Positions 41,801 through 51,000 of a DNA stretch of 64,000 bases are shown here, in pieces (the stretch's first letter is position 1; each line of letters begins with the position of its first letter). The stretch covers positions 147,501-211,500 of the forward strand of contig CAJHNH020005979.1 in assembly GCA_905116865.2 (NCBI GenBank), written 5' to 3'. The position numbers and the translations under genes were made by a program. The stretch is from Candidula unifasciata (Eukaryota > Mollusca > Gastropoda > Stylommatophora > Geomitridae). The notes beneath the pieces were generated by a model. It did no database searches and was not told the origin of the DNA. It saw only the letters and a list, made by a program, of their open reading frames with translations.

Positions 41801-44026
41801 CTCCGCTCTGCGCCACACGTAGCGGCATGGGAGATACTCTCAGCGGTGGCGGTATAGACGCTGGAAGTCAGCAATTTACATGTGACTGAGGCCCTGTTTT
41901 TGGCCGCTATAATATGTGGCCATTATTCGGAGGATAACCGTTAGTTGTATATCCTTTACAGAACCAACTCCAGCATTTTTTGGCTGCTGTGGTGGTTTTT
42001 CTAGGAAAATTTATTTAGGTCCAGTAGTTGGCCACTGCCTTGTGGATGGTCGGTTCTTGATACCACTGTTGAAACCAATGCAAGGGGCAAGGCCTGCAGC
42101 TGGGATCGAACCCAGCACCCTGGCATTACGAAGCACGTTTGCAATGCCTAAGCAAGAGACGCCGTCAATTCTTCAATTAGGTGAAAAATTTATATCCCAA
42201 CTGTTACTTTCATATATGTAGTTTAACTGTTGTATTATTATAACTCATTAGAATGCAAAGAATGGAATCATGTAGTACATGTTCTTTTTGCTGGACAGTG
42301 TCAGAATAATAACTGCTTGGGACTAAAAGAGTTAAACAGAAATGTCAATTCTTGGGTGACCCTCCTGTCCAGTTAAAATACATGAAATAATTAACTCTTT
42401 GAGGCCCAAACAACGGTGTGAGCGTTGTTTGAGAAGTTCTGTTTTGCCCAAACAACGGTGTCATCGGCAATCATGTGTCCCTTACATTTTGCTTCCCGTG
42501 CGGATTCGTACTGGTTTCTAATGTTTGGAGGTATGATTAAACTATTCAGGGAAAGTCACTCTGCCAAAATCCTTTTAGTTTCATTTCCTGGACTAAACCA
42601 CACGTGGATAATTTGAGAGAAAAAATAGTGAATTTTTTTTAGCAGTTCATTTTCTAAGTTCGTTTTTGAGTGCCATGAATACCAATGTTCCAACTACAAG
42701 TACAGGTCGCAGAATGCGTCTTTCTGCAGCCGAAGCTCTGAAATTGTTTCAGTCAGATGTTCTTAATTGTGATAACGATAATAAAAATTTATATTTTTCT
42801 GAAAGTGATTTGGACGGTGAATTTTCACCAGTGAAGCTGAGTGATCAGCTGTTCGGAATCTAGCGATTCTGATGAGTTTATTACACAATGTCCCATACTA
42901 CCGTATTTATGGTGTAAGAGAAGGAAAGTGCTCTAAACAAAGAAACAGTACTATACTATGGCTAAGCTACACTGAAATCATCGTAGCTACAGTCTGTAAA
43001 TAACTGTACAAAGTAAATAGTGTGTGTGTTATGGCTTATTTTTCTGCCATTTTTTTTCCTCTGAAATTTTGCTCAGGACTCTGTGAGAACTAAGAGCTCC
43101 TGAGTGCTAAACTAACCCAGAAAGTTATTATAACTTTGGAATATGTTAGGAAATTAAACAAACTTTGAAGTTTTGTTCTCAAATTTGGATATTTACTACT
43201 ATCTACTCTTGTGGCTGCAAAACCATGGTAAGTGAAGAATTTTTGTGTGAAATGTTGTCTTTGTGAAATTAACACCTGCTGAATTCTTCTTTCCCGCTAA
43301 CTATAACAAAATTAAACAAACACTTATCATCAGATTCAAAATGAACATTCATTTCTATTTAAAAAAATATATACTTTTATAGGAATTAGATGTATTACAA
43401 TCTCTATAGCCTTTCTTGTGCACCCATCCCTCTGCCATTTTTGTAAAGGGATATTAATTTGGGCCAAGTCTGTCAAAATTCATAGGACTGAAAGAGTTAA
43501 GTGAACGACTGACTGACGATTATAAGATTATAAAGAGATCTGTTAAAATGATGAGCCACTTACTTTTTAAAGCAATTTGTTCGTCTGATGATACATAGCT
43601 TCCATGTCTCAGTCAATCATGAGCAGATGAAAATTTGCTACAGCTACGCAATAATGGTTTATAAAGAGAAAACCACCAGCAGGAATAACTGAATAACATT
43701 AGAACGATAACAATCCAACTTTGCTGTCAGCAAACTACAGCTGTAGGTAGACACATACGTCTACGTGGTCCAACTGCAGCAGCAGTAGTTAAGAAGTAAT
43801 AGCGACAGCAGCAGTAGTCAGTAGTAGTAGGTGAATTACTACTAAGTCGCTGAGTGAACGACTGACATTATTATTATTTTTAGATAAATTAAGTAATTAA
43901 GTATTAAGAGATTTGTTAAAATAATAAAAAAAAATTGTCTTATTTTATTTTTTTACTTTACTCATTATATGATGAGCCACTTACTTCTTGAAGCAATTTG
44001 TTCGTCTGATGATACAAAGATTCCAT
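38487..44026 (-). CDS. GOSR2: Golgi SNAP receptor complex member 2 (membrin), complete
   Basis: Three exons (43985-44026, 40517-40749, 38487-38853) encode 213 residues, against 212 in human. GOSR2 is the Qb-SNARE of the ER-Golgi fusion complex with syntaxin-5, BET1 and SEC22B, anchored in cis-Golgi and transport vesicles. Seen in order: N-terminal MESLYHQTNKLLQE; a helical Habc-like region with the family signature [10 protein letters not shown] (68-77); ELLSR-type linker EALLSRPFTTN (103-113); SNARE motif about 125-187 with zero-layer Gln155 in NLRDQRMTLKG and the near-invariant LGLTNTVMRLIEKR; a C-terminal membrane anchor (192-211) and a two-residue lumenal end. Start: the only ATG in frame before the first donor. 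All splice sites are canonical and phases agree (0, then 2). The IxM cargo signal of human membrin is altered to IMI. A broken duplicate of exon 1 lies in intron 1. Confidence 0.97.
38895..39120. repeat. TTC/TTTT-rich pyrimidine tract
   Basis: Long pyrimidine run at the 3' end of GOSR2 intron 2 (read as purine-rich on the gene strand), from poly-T to TTCTTCTT. It lies about 40 bp upstream of the exon 3 acceptor in transcript sense. Confidence 0.9.
39245..39420 (-). mobile_element. SINE-like repeat, family G
   Basis: GAACAAGATCGAAGTCCAGA-type core (39325-39350), CAGAACTTTCGGCCGGAGTT and ACATCTGGTGAATGTTACAA AGAAG. In GOSR2 intron 2. Confidence 0.7.
39480..39800. repeat. GA-rich purine tract with short tandem units
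   Basis: Irregular AGAAGG/GAGGAA repeats. A 37-bp direct repeat with GCAAGAGAAGGATAAAAGGA and TGAATGCAGTAGC follows at 40190-40266. Both are in GOSR2 intron 2. Confidence 0.7.
40517..40749 (-). CDS. GOSR2: GOSR2 exon 2 (N-terminal helical region)
   Basis: Acceptor CTTTATTCTAG at 40750-40751, donor AAAAG/GTGAGG at 40516. Encodes residues 15-91 and two bases of Arg92: [49 protein letters not shown]. Human membrin aligns throughout ([32 protein letters not shown]). Confidence 0.96.
41175..41430. repeat. Imperfect 55-60-bp tandem repeat in GOSR2 intron 1
   Basis: Four to five copies of CTCCTTGTTAATCAxTxATA then AAGACTxTCTGCAGTCCCCC, with C-rich spacers. Confidence 0.75.
41554..41939. mobile_element. 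Fold-back DNA transposon with perfect 8-bp target duplication
   Basis: 386 bp made almost entirely of two inverted arms of about 185 bp around a loop at about 41757-41788. Outer ends GGCTATCCTCCAAATAACGG and CCATTATTCGGAGGATAACC; inner arms CTAAACTAGATGGCTG and CAGCCATCTAGTTTAG. The octamer GTTAGTTG precedes (41546-41553) and follows (41940-41947). No ORF. The 8-bp duplication fits hAT-type or related transposases. Located in GOSR2 intron 1. Confidence 0.93.
41962..42170 (-). mobile_element. tRNA-derived SINE, family T
   Basis: Reverse copy: B box GGGATCGAACC (on +, 42101-42111), CTGTTGAAACCAATGCAAGG, GGATGGTCGG and CCAGCATTTTTTGGCTGCTG tail region. In GOSR2 intron 1, directly beside the fold-back element. 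Confidence 0.88.
42391..43500. mobile_element. piggyBac-derived non-autonomous element
   Basis: Bounded by TTAA on both sides with inverted ends TTAACTCTTTGAGGCC and, on the other strand, TTAACTCTTTCAGTCC. A repeat CCCAAACAACGGTGT occurs twice near the left end (42404 and 42448), like subterminal transposase sites. Inside is the N-terminus of a piggyBac-type transposase only; the DDE catalytic domain is missing. About 1.1 kb. In GOSR2 intron 1. Confidence 0.85.
42675..42863 (+). pseudogene. piggyBac transposase N-terminal remnant
   Basis: 62-codon ORF beginning MNTNVPTTSTGRRMRLSAAE, followed by ALKLFQSD and an acidic FSESDLDGEFSP stretch. An RR-LSAAEAL start followed by acidic D/S-rich residues is typical of piggyBac transposases. 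It ends in TAG before any catalytic domain. Confidence 0.65.
43501..43776 (-). pseudogene. Duplicated, disabled copy of GOSR2 exon 1 region
   Basis: Tandem copy of 43854-44176. The exon copy (43564-43605) reads MEAMYHQTNKLL then TAA where the real exon has CAA, and its donor GTAAGT (43558-43563) is intact. 38 of 42 exon bases match the functional copy, and the flanking intron and leader also align. It starts exactly at the piggyBac right TTAA. Confidence 0.88.
43777..43984. other. Spacer between exon-1 copies and start of GOSR2 intron 1
   Basis: CAG/TAG-rich short repeat (43775-43840), then the duplicated leader segment starting GTGAACGACTGACATTA at 43854 and poly-A/T runs. Confidence 0.6.
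43985..44026 (-). CDS. GOSR2: GOSR2 exon 1 (start codon)
   Basis: 42 bp, 14 codons: MESLYHQTNKLLQE, matching the conserved membrin N-terminus MxxLYxQT. Donor GAA/GTAAGT, phase 0. A tiny upstream ATG frame (ATG ATT GAC TAA) ends two bases before the start ATG. Confidence 0.95.
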
Positions 44027-44237
44027 CTTAGTCAATCATGAGCAGACGAAAATCACCACAGCTGCGCAACAATGGATTACAAAGAGAAAACCACTAGCAG
44101 AAATAACATTAGAATGATAACAATCCCACTTTGTTGTCAGCAAACTACAGCTGTAGATACATACGTGGTCACAGACACATTCAACATCCGCTTTCTGCCA
44201 GGGGCGGACTACTAGCAACACCGTCAGTCTACTAGGG

Positions 44238-44276
44238 CAGCGGTTCTTAAACTTTTTCGCCGCGGCCCCCTTGTCC

Positions 44277-44330
<54 letters not shown>

Positions 44331-44722
44331 TTAGCGGCACACCTACTCTAAAAGCGGTTTGAATAATTAGGGGGGAAAAAAACAGTGCAAATTTAATTTT
44401 CAGTTGTCTTTAATGCAATGAATGAAACTTTTAATTAATTTTTCATTATTTTCTTATGTATAGGTTATGGGAAGTTTAGTTAATTTTACCCTTTAATCAC
44501 GTGGCCCACAAAGTTTGGTCCTGTATCTGTTTTTCATGTAAACGTACGTTGAGAATGCACTGAAGCCTTGACAATAGCATTGCCTTCTCAATACACCTGC
44601 ATCCAGAACTCTTCTTTGCTTCCTTCGCGTTGTTTCTGTTTTAAACTGCTGTCTTCGCTGATTTCAAGCAGTTTTTGAAAAATTCTTGATTACTGCCGCG
44701 GCACCCAGTTTTAGAACCTTTG
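44238..44722 (+). mobile_element. hAT MITE family 2, copy 1, with (CA)n
   Basis: Starts CAGCGGTTCTTAAACTTTTT and ends GCACCCAGTTTTAGAACCTT TG. The flanking octamers TACTAGGG and TACTGGGG differ at one base. A (CA)n of about 50 bp lies at 44279-44328. About 85 per cent similar by eye to the copy at 58114-58814. It lies 211 bp upstream of the GOSR2 start codon, so it could overlap the promoter. Confidence 0.85.
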
Positions 44723-44739
44723 TACTGGGGGACCATCTA

Positions 44740-45115
44740 CAACATTTATCGGCGACAGGGTCACCTACTGGCTTGTCGGTAGAAGACTTCGTCGCCGGTC
44801 GAGACAATATTTGGGTCTGTCTGCTTGGATCGCATTAACATTGCAGGAGTCCTTTTCAGGGCTTTTTAGTGATGAGCAATGCTAAGTCATTTAATATGGC
44901 GTACATAACCTAGTCACAAGTATGACCTAAAGCAAGGCAAGCCAGACCGTCTTCACTACGATGGTTGGCTGCATTGCGTCTCCAAATATTTTAGGGCCAC
45001 TAGAACCTGGTAGTTCGGACCATTTGAAGTCCCTGTTAAAGAAACAGTAGAAGAAAAGGCATTCATATATTATTACTGGCACTCATGTGAGTAAAGGTTA
45101 AAAGCTGAGAATATA
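44740..45115. other. Unassigned sequence upstream of GOSR2
   Basis: No exon or element ends recognised. Confidence 0.3.
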
Positions 45116-45117
45116 GG

Positions 45118-46670
45118 AAACACTTAAATGTTGTTCTTGTATATTCTGAGTTTTGTCTTCGAACTAAATCCCTTTGACTTCCATATATTGTTATTCATGG
45201 CAACTGCTTGATTTACTTTGTTTATTCTTGATGTTACATCCTTTTCAGAATCTCCATCTGGGGTAACTTTACTTCCGAAGTGTATAAATTCTTTAACTTC
45301 CTTTATAGCTTCATCATTTAAGATAATTAGATTTTCTGTTTTCAAATGATTTCTCATTTCTTTAGTTTTACTGGTGTTTATTTTGAGTCCTATCTTAAGG
45401 GTTGTTGTTGAAAGTCTTTCAATCTTTTCCTGAGCGTCCACATGACGGCTTCATATAAGGCTGATGTCATTTGCATATCCAAATCCTCTAAAACAGAAGT
45501 CTGTGACCACCTGATGCCTCTTTTTCTATCTCTGGTAACTTCCTTTATCAGCAAGTCAATGGCCAAATTGAACAAAAAAGGGGGATAGTATGCATTCCTG
45601 TCCGACTTCTGTGTTGACTTACTGTTGTATAATTATCACAAACTACCTTGCATTGAAACTCTAAGTAAATGGCTTTAATCAAATTTACTATTTTCTTTGA
45701 TACACCACAGTGACACAAAATCTTCCATAGTGATTCCAAATACAGACTATCTAAGGCTTTTTCAAAATCTACAAAGGTCATATAAACTGCATAATTCCAT
45801 TCGTTACTTTGTTAAATTATTTGACGCAGCATGAAGATGTGATTAATGCATGATTTCCCCTTTCTGAGTCCTGCTTGCTCTTGCCTTATTATACTATCAA
45901 GTGCTTGAGTCATTCTTTTAAGAATTATCTGGCTGAAGATGTTACTAGTTACTGACAGTAATGTGATACCTTTCCAGTTGTAAGTTTCCTAAATCTCCTT
46001 TCTTTGGTAGTACAATTTTTCCACTCCTGTGGGATTTCTTCTTTGTTCTAGATTTCTTGAAAAATCGTACACAATAGTTAGGCGTTTTAATTTCCTCCAT
46101 ATTCATCATTTCTGGGCAGTTTTCATCACACCCAGGTGCTCTGTTAACTTTTTAAGCTGTAATCGCCTCCCTAACCACTGCCTCTGAAAAGGGTTCTAGG
46201 CTTATCTGTAGGTCTTCCTGTGCCTCAGGTATATCAGCAAGTACAGGTGGGTCTGGACAGTTTAGTAATTCCTGGAAGCGTTCTTCCCACCTTTCTAATT
46301 TTTCTTTCTCGACTGTAATCTCCCACTCTTTGTTTCCAAAGGCAGATTTTGGTGCGATACCACATTTCTTTTCAGTTTCTTAGTTTTGTTGTACAATGTT
46401 TTAATGTCCTGCTTATTTACTGATTCCTTTGCTTCTGTTACTAGTTTTCCAATATATGAAACTTTATTTGATTTTACTCCTGCTTTAACCTCATTGTTCT
46501 TTAGTACATATTCTTTAAAAAAAATTTATTTCAATCTGGCTGATTTTGTATCTAACATTTGTCTTTTAATATCTTTCCGTTGTGCTATTTTCTCCCACTC
46601 GATTGGGAAATCCACCACTTTCTTTGACCGCCTATATCCTAATATTTTCTCTTCTCCTAATTTATTTTAA
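45118..46670 (-). pseudogene. Decayed LINE, inverted relative of the 29110-31555 element
   Basis: - strand reads, 5' to 3': linker remnants (46300-46670), FVDFEKALDSLYLESLWKIL, IYLEFQCKVVCDNYTTVS, IDLLIKEVTRDRKRGIRWSQ, GLKINTSKTKEM, EFIHFGSKVTPDGDSEKDVT, KLRIYKNN. The segment at 45118-45170 matches 31050-31115 almost base for base. Truncated before the C-terminal region. Confidence 0.87.
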
Positions 46671-46735
46671 ATAAGAGTAAAAAGATATTAATGAAATGAA
46701 GTCGCTTTTAAAATACATTTTCATGCTGAGGGAAT

Positions 46736-46826
46736 TTTTGGTACAATATTTATAACGTACCCCATGACGTCACGGGAGACGTTCAGGATTTTCGTGTTTG
46801 GGGTACGTTATAAATACTGTACCAAA
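46736..46826. mobile_element. Short fold-back MITE
   Basis: 91-bp hairpin: TTTTGGTACAATATTTATAA CGTACCCCA on the left pairs with TGGGGTACGT TATAAATACTGTACCAAAA on the right, with about 30 unpaired bases between. No ORF. Confidence 0.75.
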
Positions 46827-47189
46827 ATATCAGCTGCATGACCTAGGGAGTTCAGTTCATGGCTTTTATTTTTCAGTCTGCCTTTGCTGAAGTGCTGCTG
46901 CTCTGTCCACATAACATGCTACCACTTGCTGCTCCCCAGTGAAAAGCTTAACAGTCACGTGATGGATTTAAGGTAACTCTTTGTCAACTGAGTGTTGCTT
47001 TGTGACTTAGATGCAAATGAATGCGTTTCACACTTTAGTTTTACAACCCTCGAAGTACCAGGGTTCAATTTCCTCAGTGGACAGTATTTTTTTAAAACAT
47101 TTTTAGTGCCAAATAGATATGGATTCAGCCAATTCTTTCCTTTAAAAAAAAATATTATTAGATGACCGTCCCCCTGTGGGATTCAGTTT

Positions 47190-47308
47190 TTTATTTTTTA
47201 TTTTGATGCCCCACGCTGGCTTTTGCCGGGGGCTGTGATCCTCATCCGCATGGTGGCACTTTGTGTCACCGGGTGTTTATCGCTTGTGTGTGGCCTGGTG
47301 GGGTACAA
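47190..47308 (+). mobile_element. 190-bp dispersed repeat, family P, copy 6
   Basis: GATGCCCCACGCTGGCTTTT, GCCGGGGGCTGTGATCCTCA, CATGGTGGCACTTTGTGTCA, GGGTGTTTATCGCTTGTGTG. About 75 bp are deleted in the middle. Confidence 0.85.
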
Positions 47309-47339
47309 CTTACTTACTTTCCTAAAAAAAAAAAAAAAC

Positions 47340-47480
47340 GGGAGCCACGGCTGTTTAGCAGGTTCATTTGCGAATGAGAAGATTGTGGGTTCAAATCCGA
47401 ATAGTCGACTATTAAGATATGCTTCTTGGGGAGGCAATGGGTCTATTATTTTTCCCAAGGGCCCTGAAATCCACATGTGG
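47340..47480 (+). mobile_element. SINE with tRNA-like head joined to a family G block
   Basis: B box GGGTTCAAATCC (47389-47400) with an upstream GCTGTTTAGCAGGTTC A-box-like string, followed by GTCGACTATTAAGATATGCT and GGGGAGGCAATGGGTCTATT, the family G 3' block. It suggests that family G is itself tRNA-derived or recombined with a tRNA-headed SINE. Confidence 0.6.
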
Positions 47481-48014
47481 ACAATCTGTGATGAAAAACA
47501 GTTAATTCATATGCTTTAATGGTCAAATAAAAGTGGCAGTAGCCTAGCCCACTGGCTAGATGCCTGCCTGCCCTAATATTTTACGTTTGAATCTTGCAGG
47601 TTTTTATATTTGACCTACGGCCGCTAGGTCGACCCAGCCTTTAATGGGTATCCGGAAGCTTATAATGAAGTAAAAGTGTCACACACAGTGTTGACCACAT
47701 CATAGATTAGTGCTGCAGCACAAACAGATCATGACAGTTTGAAGAAAATGGAGCAGAGGAGAGTGGCAATGGGGATATGGTGGACAATCAAAACCCGGGT
47801 GAAAGCCGAGACAAGCAAACAGTCAGACTGATACTGGTACTATTGGAACTGGGACTCTGTGCTGGCTGTAGATGGTAGGGACAGAGCACTTACGGGTATG
47901 TCCCAAGTGTTATGATGTAGGTTTTCAACTGAACTCACCTCAGCTTATTAACTGCTGATTTGTCTAGAAAGACTGTATGGGCCTAGCACCATATACCTGA
48001 GGCCCCAAATGAAA
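47481..48014. other. Unassigned sequence
   Basis: CAGACTGATACTGGTACTATTGG near 47823-47845 resembles 56733-56757, so part is a dispersed repeat. No gene. Confidence 0.35.
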
Positions 48015-48130
48015 ATTTTCCTTCTTCTTCTTCTACTTCTTCTTCCTCTTATTTTTCATATTCATTGACTGTAAACTCTGGCGGAAAACTCTGGATGTCG
48101 TCCACCTCAACATGTAGTTGATATAACAAT
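48015..48130 (+). mobile_element. SINE-like repeat, family G, partial
   Basis: (CTTCTT)n, CATTGACTGTAAACTCTGGC and GGATGTCGTCCACCTCAACA. Only the TTC end survives. Confidence 0.6.
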
Positions 48131-48670
48131 AATGCCACCCTTAATGTAATTGTAAATCTTCGGGGCCATTACTGTTGTTATGTTGACCTCTCCTCTGAGG
48201 CTAAACTTTCATTACTGCAGGTAATCATTACCTAGCAATCAATGAGTTAATGTTAGAAGAATCAAACATGTCTAGACATTTTCTTTAGGAAGCACTGATA
48301 CACTACAGTACATAAATCACTAGATATGCAACTTATTTTAAATGAATGCCTTTAGGCAGATCGAGGAAAGAAGCTTTCAACTTGAAAAGACGTAGGTTTA
48401 TTGAAACAACGAAAGCGCCACCTTTATTGCCTAGGCTCGCCTTCGCCCCGTGTTTAAATAAACCTCAGTCAGCTGACTGTGAATCACGTCTTGACATTGG
48501 GCCGCTTGCATAGTTAAAAGACTGCTAACATTTGTCAGCTGGTTTTTAACTGTGCTACACTTGGTCCACAACCTGAGTCGTCGTAAACTATATTGTTATT
48601 TAATATAGTTAACTTGTAAATGAAATACATTCCTAGATATTGATCGATGTAGAAGAGAGATTTAGAAGCT

Positions 48671-48840
48671 GTACTATGGCTTAGTGTTACGAACGCGCTT
48701 CGTAATGCTGAGGTGCCCGGTTCGATCCCAGCTGCAAGTTGTTTCGACAGTAGTATCGAAAGCCAACCGCCCAGTAAGCAATGGCAAACAACTGAACGTA
48801 AAATTGCCTAGTAAAATCACCAACGTTGCTGCAATGTTCT
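48671..48840 (+). mobile_element. tRNA-derived SINE, family T
   Basis: A-box-like ATGGCTTAGTGTTACGAAC, B box GGTTCGATCCC (48720-48730), body TCGAAAGCCAACCGCCCAGT, AAAATTGCCTAGTAAAATCA and tail TTGCTGCAATGTTCTAATAA. Confidence 0.88.
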
Positions 48841-48861
48841 AATAATAATAGTAATAATTTT

Positions 48862-49028
48862 TACTACCCCACTAGGACATCACACAAGCGATAAACACCA
48901 GATGACACAAAGTGCCACCATGTGGGTGAGGATCACCGTGGAGAGGTCCCAGAAACCGCGTTCAGACAATTGGCCATATTGGGGCTTCAAATAACAAAAA
49001 AATTACGTCCTAAAAAGGACGTAAGGTA
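48862..49028 (-). mobile_element. 190-bp dispersed repeat, family P, copy 7
   Basis: CTACCCCACTAGGACATCAC, AAGTGCCACCATGTGGGTGA and GAGAGGTCCCAGAAACCGCG, ending in the palindrome TTACGTCCTAAAAAGGACGT AA. A short internal deletion removes the GGCAAAAGCC block. Inserted directly after a SINE T copy. Confidence 0.87.
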
Positions 49029-49334
49029 TTAATGTTCTGTAAAGGATACGCAGATAACACCTGCAGTAGACAAGATGTCAGTATACCTCAATTGCCGCAT
49101 TTCTTCCCCTCGGTAACAAAGTTAAAACACAACCATCCACAACAAACAGATATGCTTTGCATTTACGTCATAATATGCATTCTTTGTTTACAGCGACAAA
49201 ACACTGCAAGTGTGTACACAGACAAATATGTTTTATCCTGAAATAACTGCATTTAAAATGAACAAATGTCGGTCAGAAAAAAGTCGTTTGCTCGGCCATT
49301 GAGGGGAGGTTACTATAGTGTTTTCAAATATCTT

Positions 49335-49695
49335 CTTAAAGTTCATGCCGTGTGGCGTTGATAGTCATGTCTATCCACAACCTTTTGTCTCGTGTACTTT
49401 CAGTCAACTCTGACACAGATGATCTTCCATGTCATGATGTCACACCGTCCAGCATCTGTTCTCTCTGTCTCCCTCTGCATCTCCTCCCCTCCAACTTTCC
49501 TATCGTCATGATTTACTCCAGTTTTCTCCTTCTCATCACATGACCAAAGAATGTAGATTGTCTCTTTCTGATGTGTGCAATCAGCTCTCTTCTTGAGCCA
49601 GTTTCTTTCAAGACATCTTTATTACTCTTTTTCAGGATATTCTTATCAGTCGTCTGTAAAACCACACCTCCGCAGCTTCCAAATATAGCAGACAT
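49335..49695 (-). pseudogene. LINE C-terminal fragment
   Basis: - strand gives TGSRRELIAHIRKRQSTFFG HVMRRRKLE, preceded by FGSCGGVVLQTTDKNIL. This is the post-RT LINE segment, the same family as 8780-9265 and 13805-14095. Early stops, 5'-truncated. Confidence 0.85.
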
Positions 49696-49928
49696 ATATC
49701 AGGATAGTTATGCGTGTGTGTGTTGTGTGTGAGCGTCGCGTGTGTGTTAGTACGGGTGTATGGCTGTTAGTGTCAGTGTCAGTGTGGGTGTAAGAATGAG
49801 AGTTTGCGTTTAACTATTATGACTTCCTTTTTTCGTGGAATGTAGCACAGGTCCTAAATCGACTTAGTCCTCACATATACACAAACACGCACACGAACTT
49901 GTTCACTCTCACACCCACTAACTCACAC
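49696..49928. other. GTGT-rich and unassigned sequence
   Basis: GTGTGTGTTGTGTGTGAGCG-type low complexity at 49708-49790, otherwise nothing. Confidence 0.5.
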
Positions 49929-50240
<312 letters not shown>

Positions 50241-50823
50241 GTTTATTGTTTTTAGAATAAATAAACATTTAGGCTCGTGGCCCCCCACAGGGTTTCGCCA
50301 TTTCCGCATTTTTTTTAAAAATGTATACACAAGCATGATAGCGGCAATAGAGGCAGTGGGTAAAGGATGAATCTTGACCTTTGCCAACCATGTCTTTGTC
50401 TACACACAGGGGCGAAATATATATATAGAGAACTGAAGTTCGCGGTATAAATAAGGTAGCTGAGTTGTGTAAGGAAACAGGCTCAACCATCAGTTCAGAT
50501 AAGGTGGTGGTATTATGGTGTTCTTTAACAACAACAACAACAACAAGATAGCTACATGTGTGCTGCAGAGCGCGTCTATCCCTCTTCAAGGTCAGTGCCA
50601 GCTGCGCGAGCAGTACTGGTGCTGGAAGGTCACATTGGTCAGAGGGAAAACAGATATATAGCCAAGTCATGATACATCACATCAGAAACAAAATGTTAAA
50701 TTTGAGCGTTTTGAATTATGCTAAAATACAAAAGCAACCTCATTGCAAATACACTGAAAGAGTACTATGCAACAGAGAAAAACAACTGGTTAATGTTTTT
50801 ACGCTCTACCATATAAAACTCCA

Positions 50824-51000
50824 GACGGATTGGAAGAATAATAGCAGAAGGTATGGTACCAGAGAAGAGAGGCAGGGGACGACCAATATGAGGATCGGCA
50901 CACGATATACGTAACACCTTGGAAAGGAAAGTGTACGGGGTAGGCAAGCTGGCGAGAGACTGAATTTCGTTCCGACAGACCGTGATGAGAGCGACTTTCT
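50824..51000 (+). pseudogene. LINE fragment
   Basis: GGATTGGAAGAATAATAGCA, GAAGGTATGGTACCAGAGAA, GGCAGGGGACGACCAATATG and GGCAAGCTGGCGAGAGACTG align to 35465-35610. A short, dead piece of the same LINE. Confidence 0.75.
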
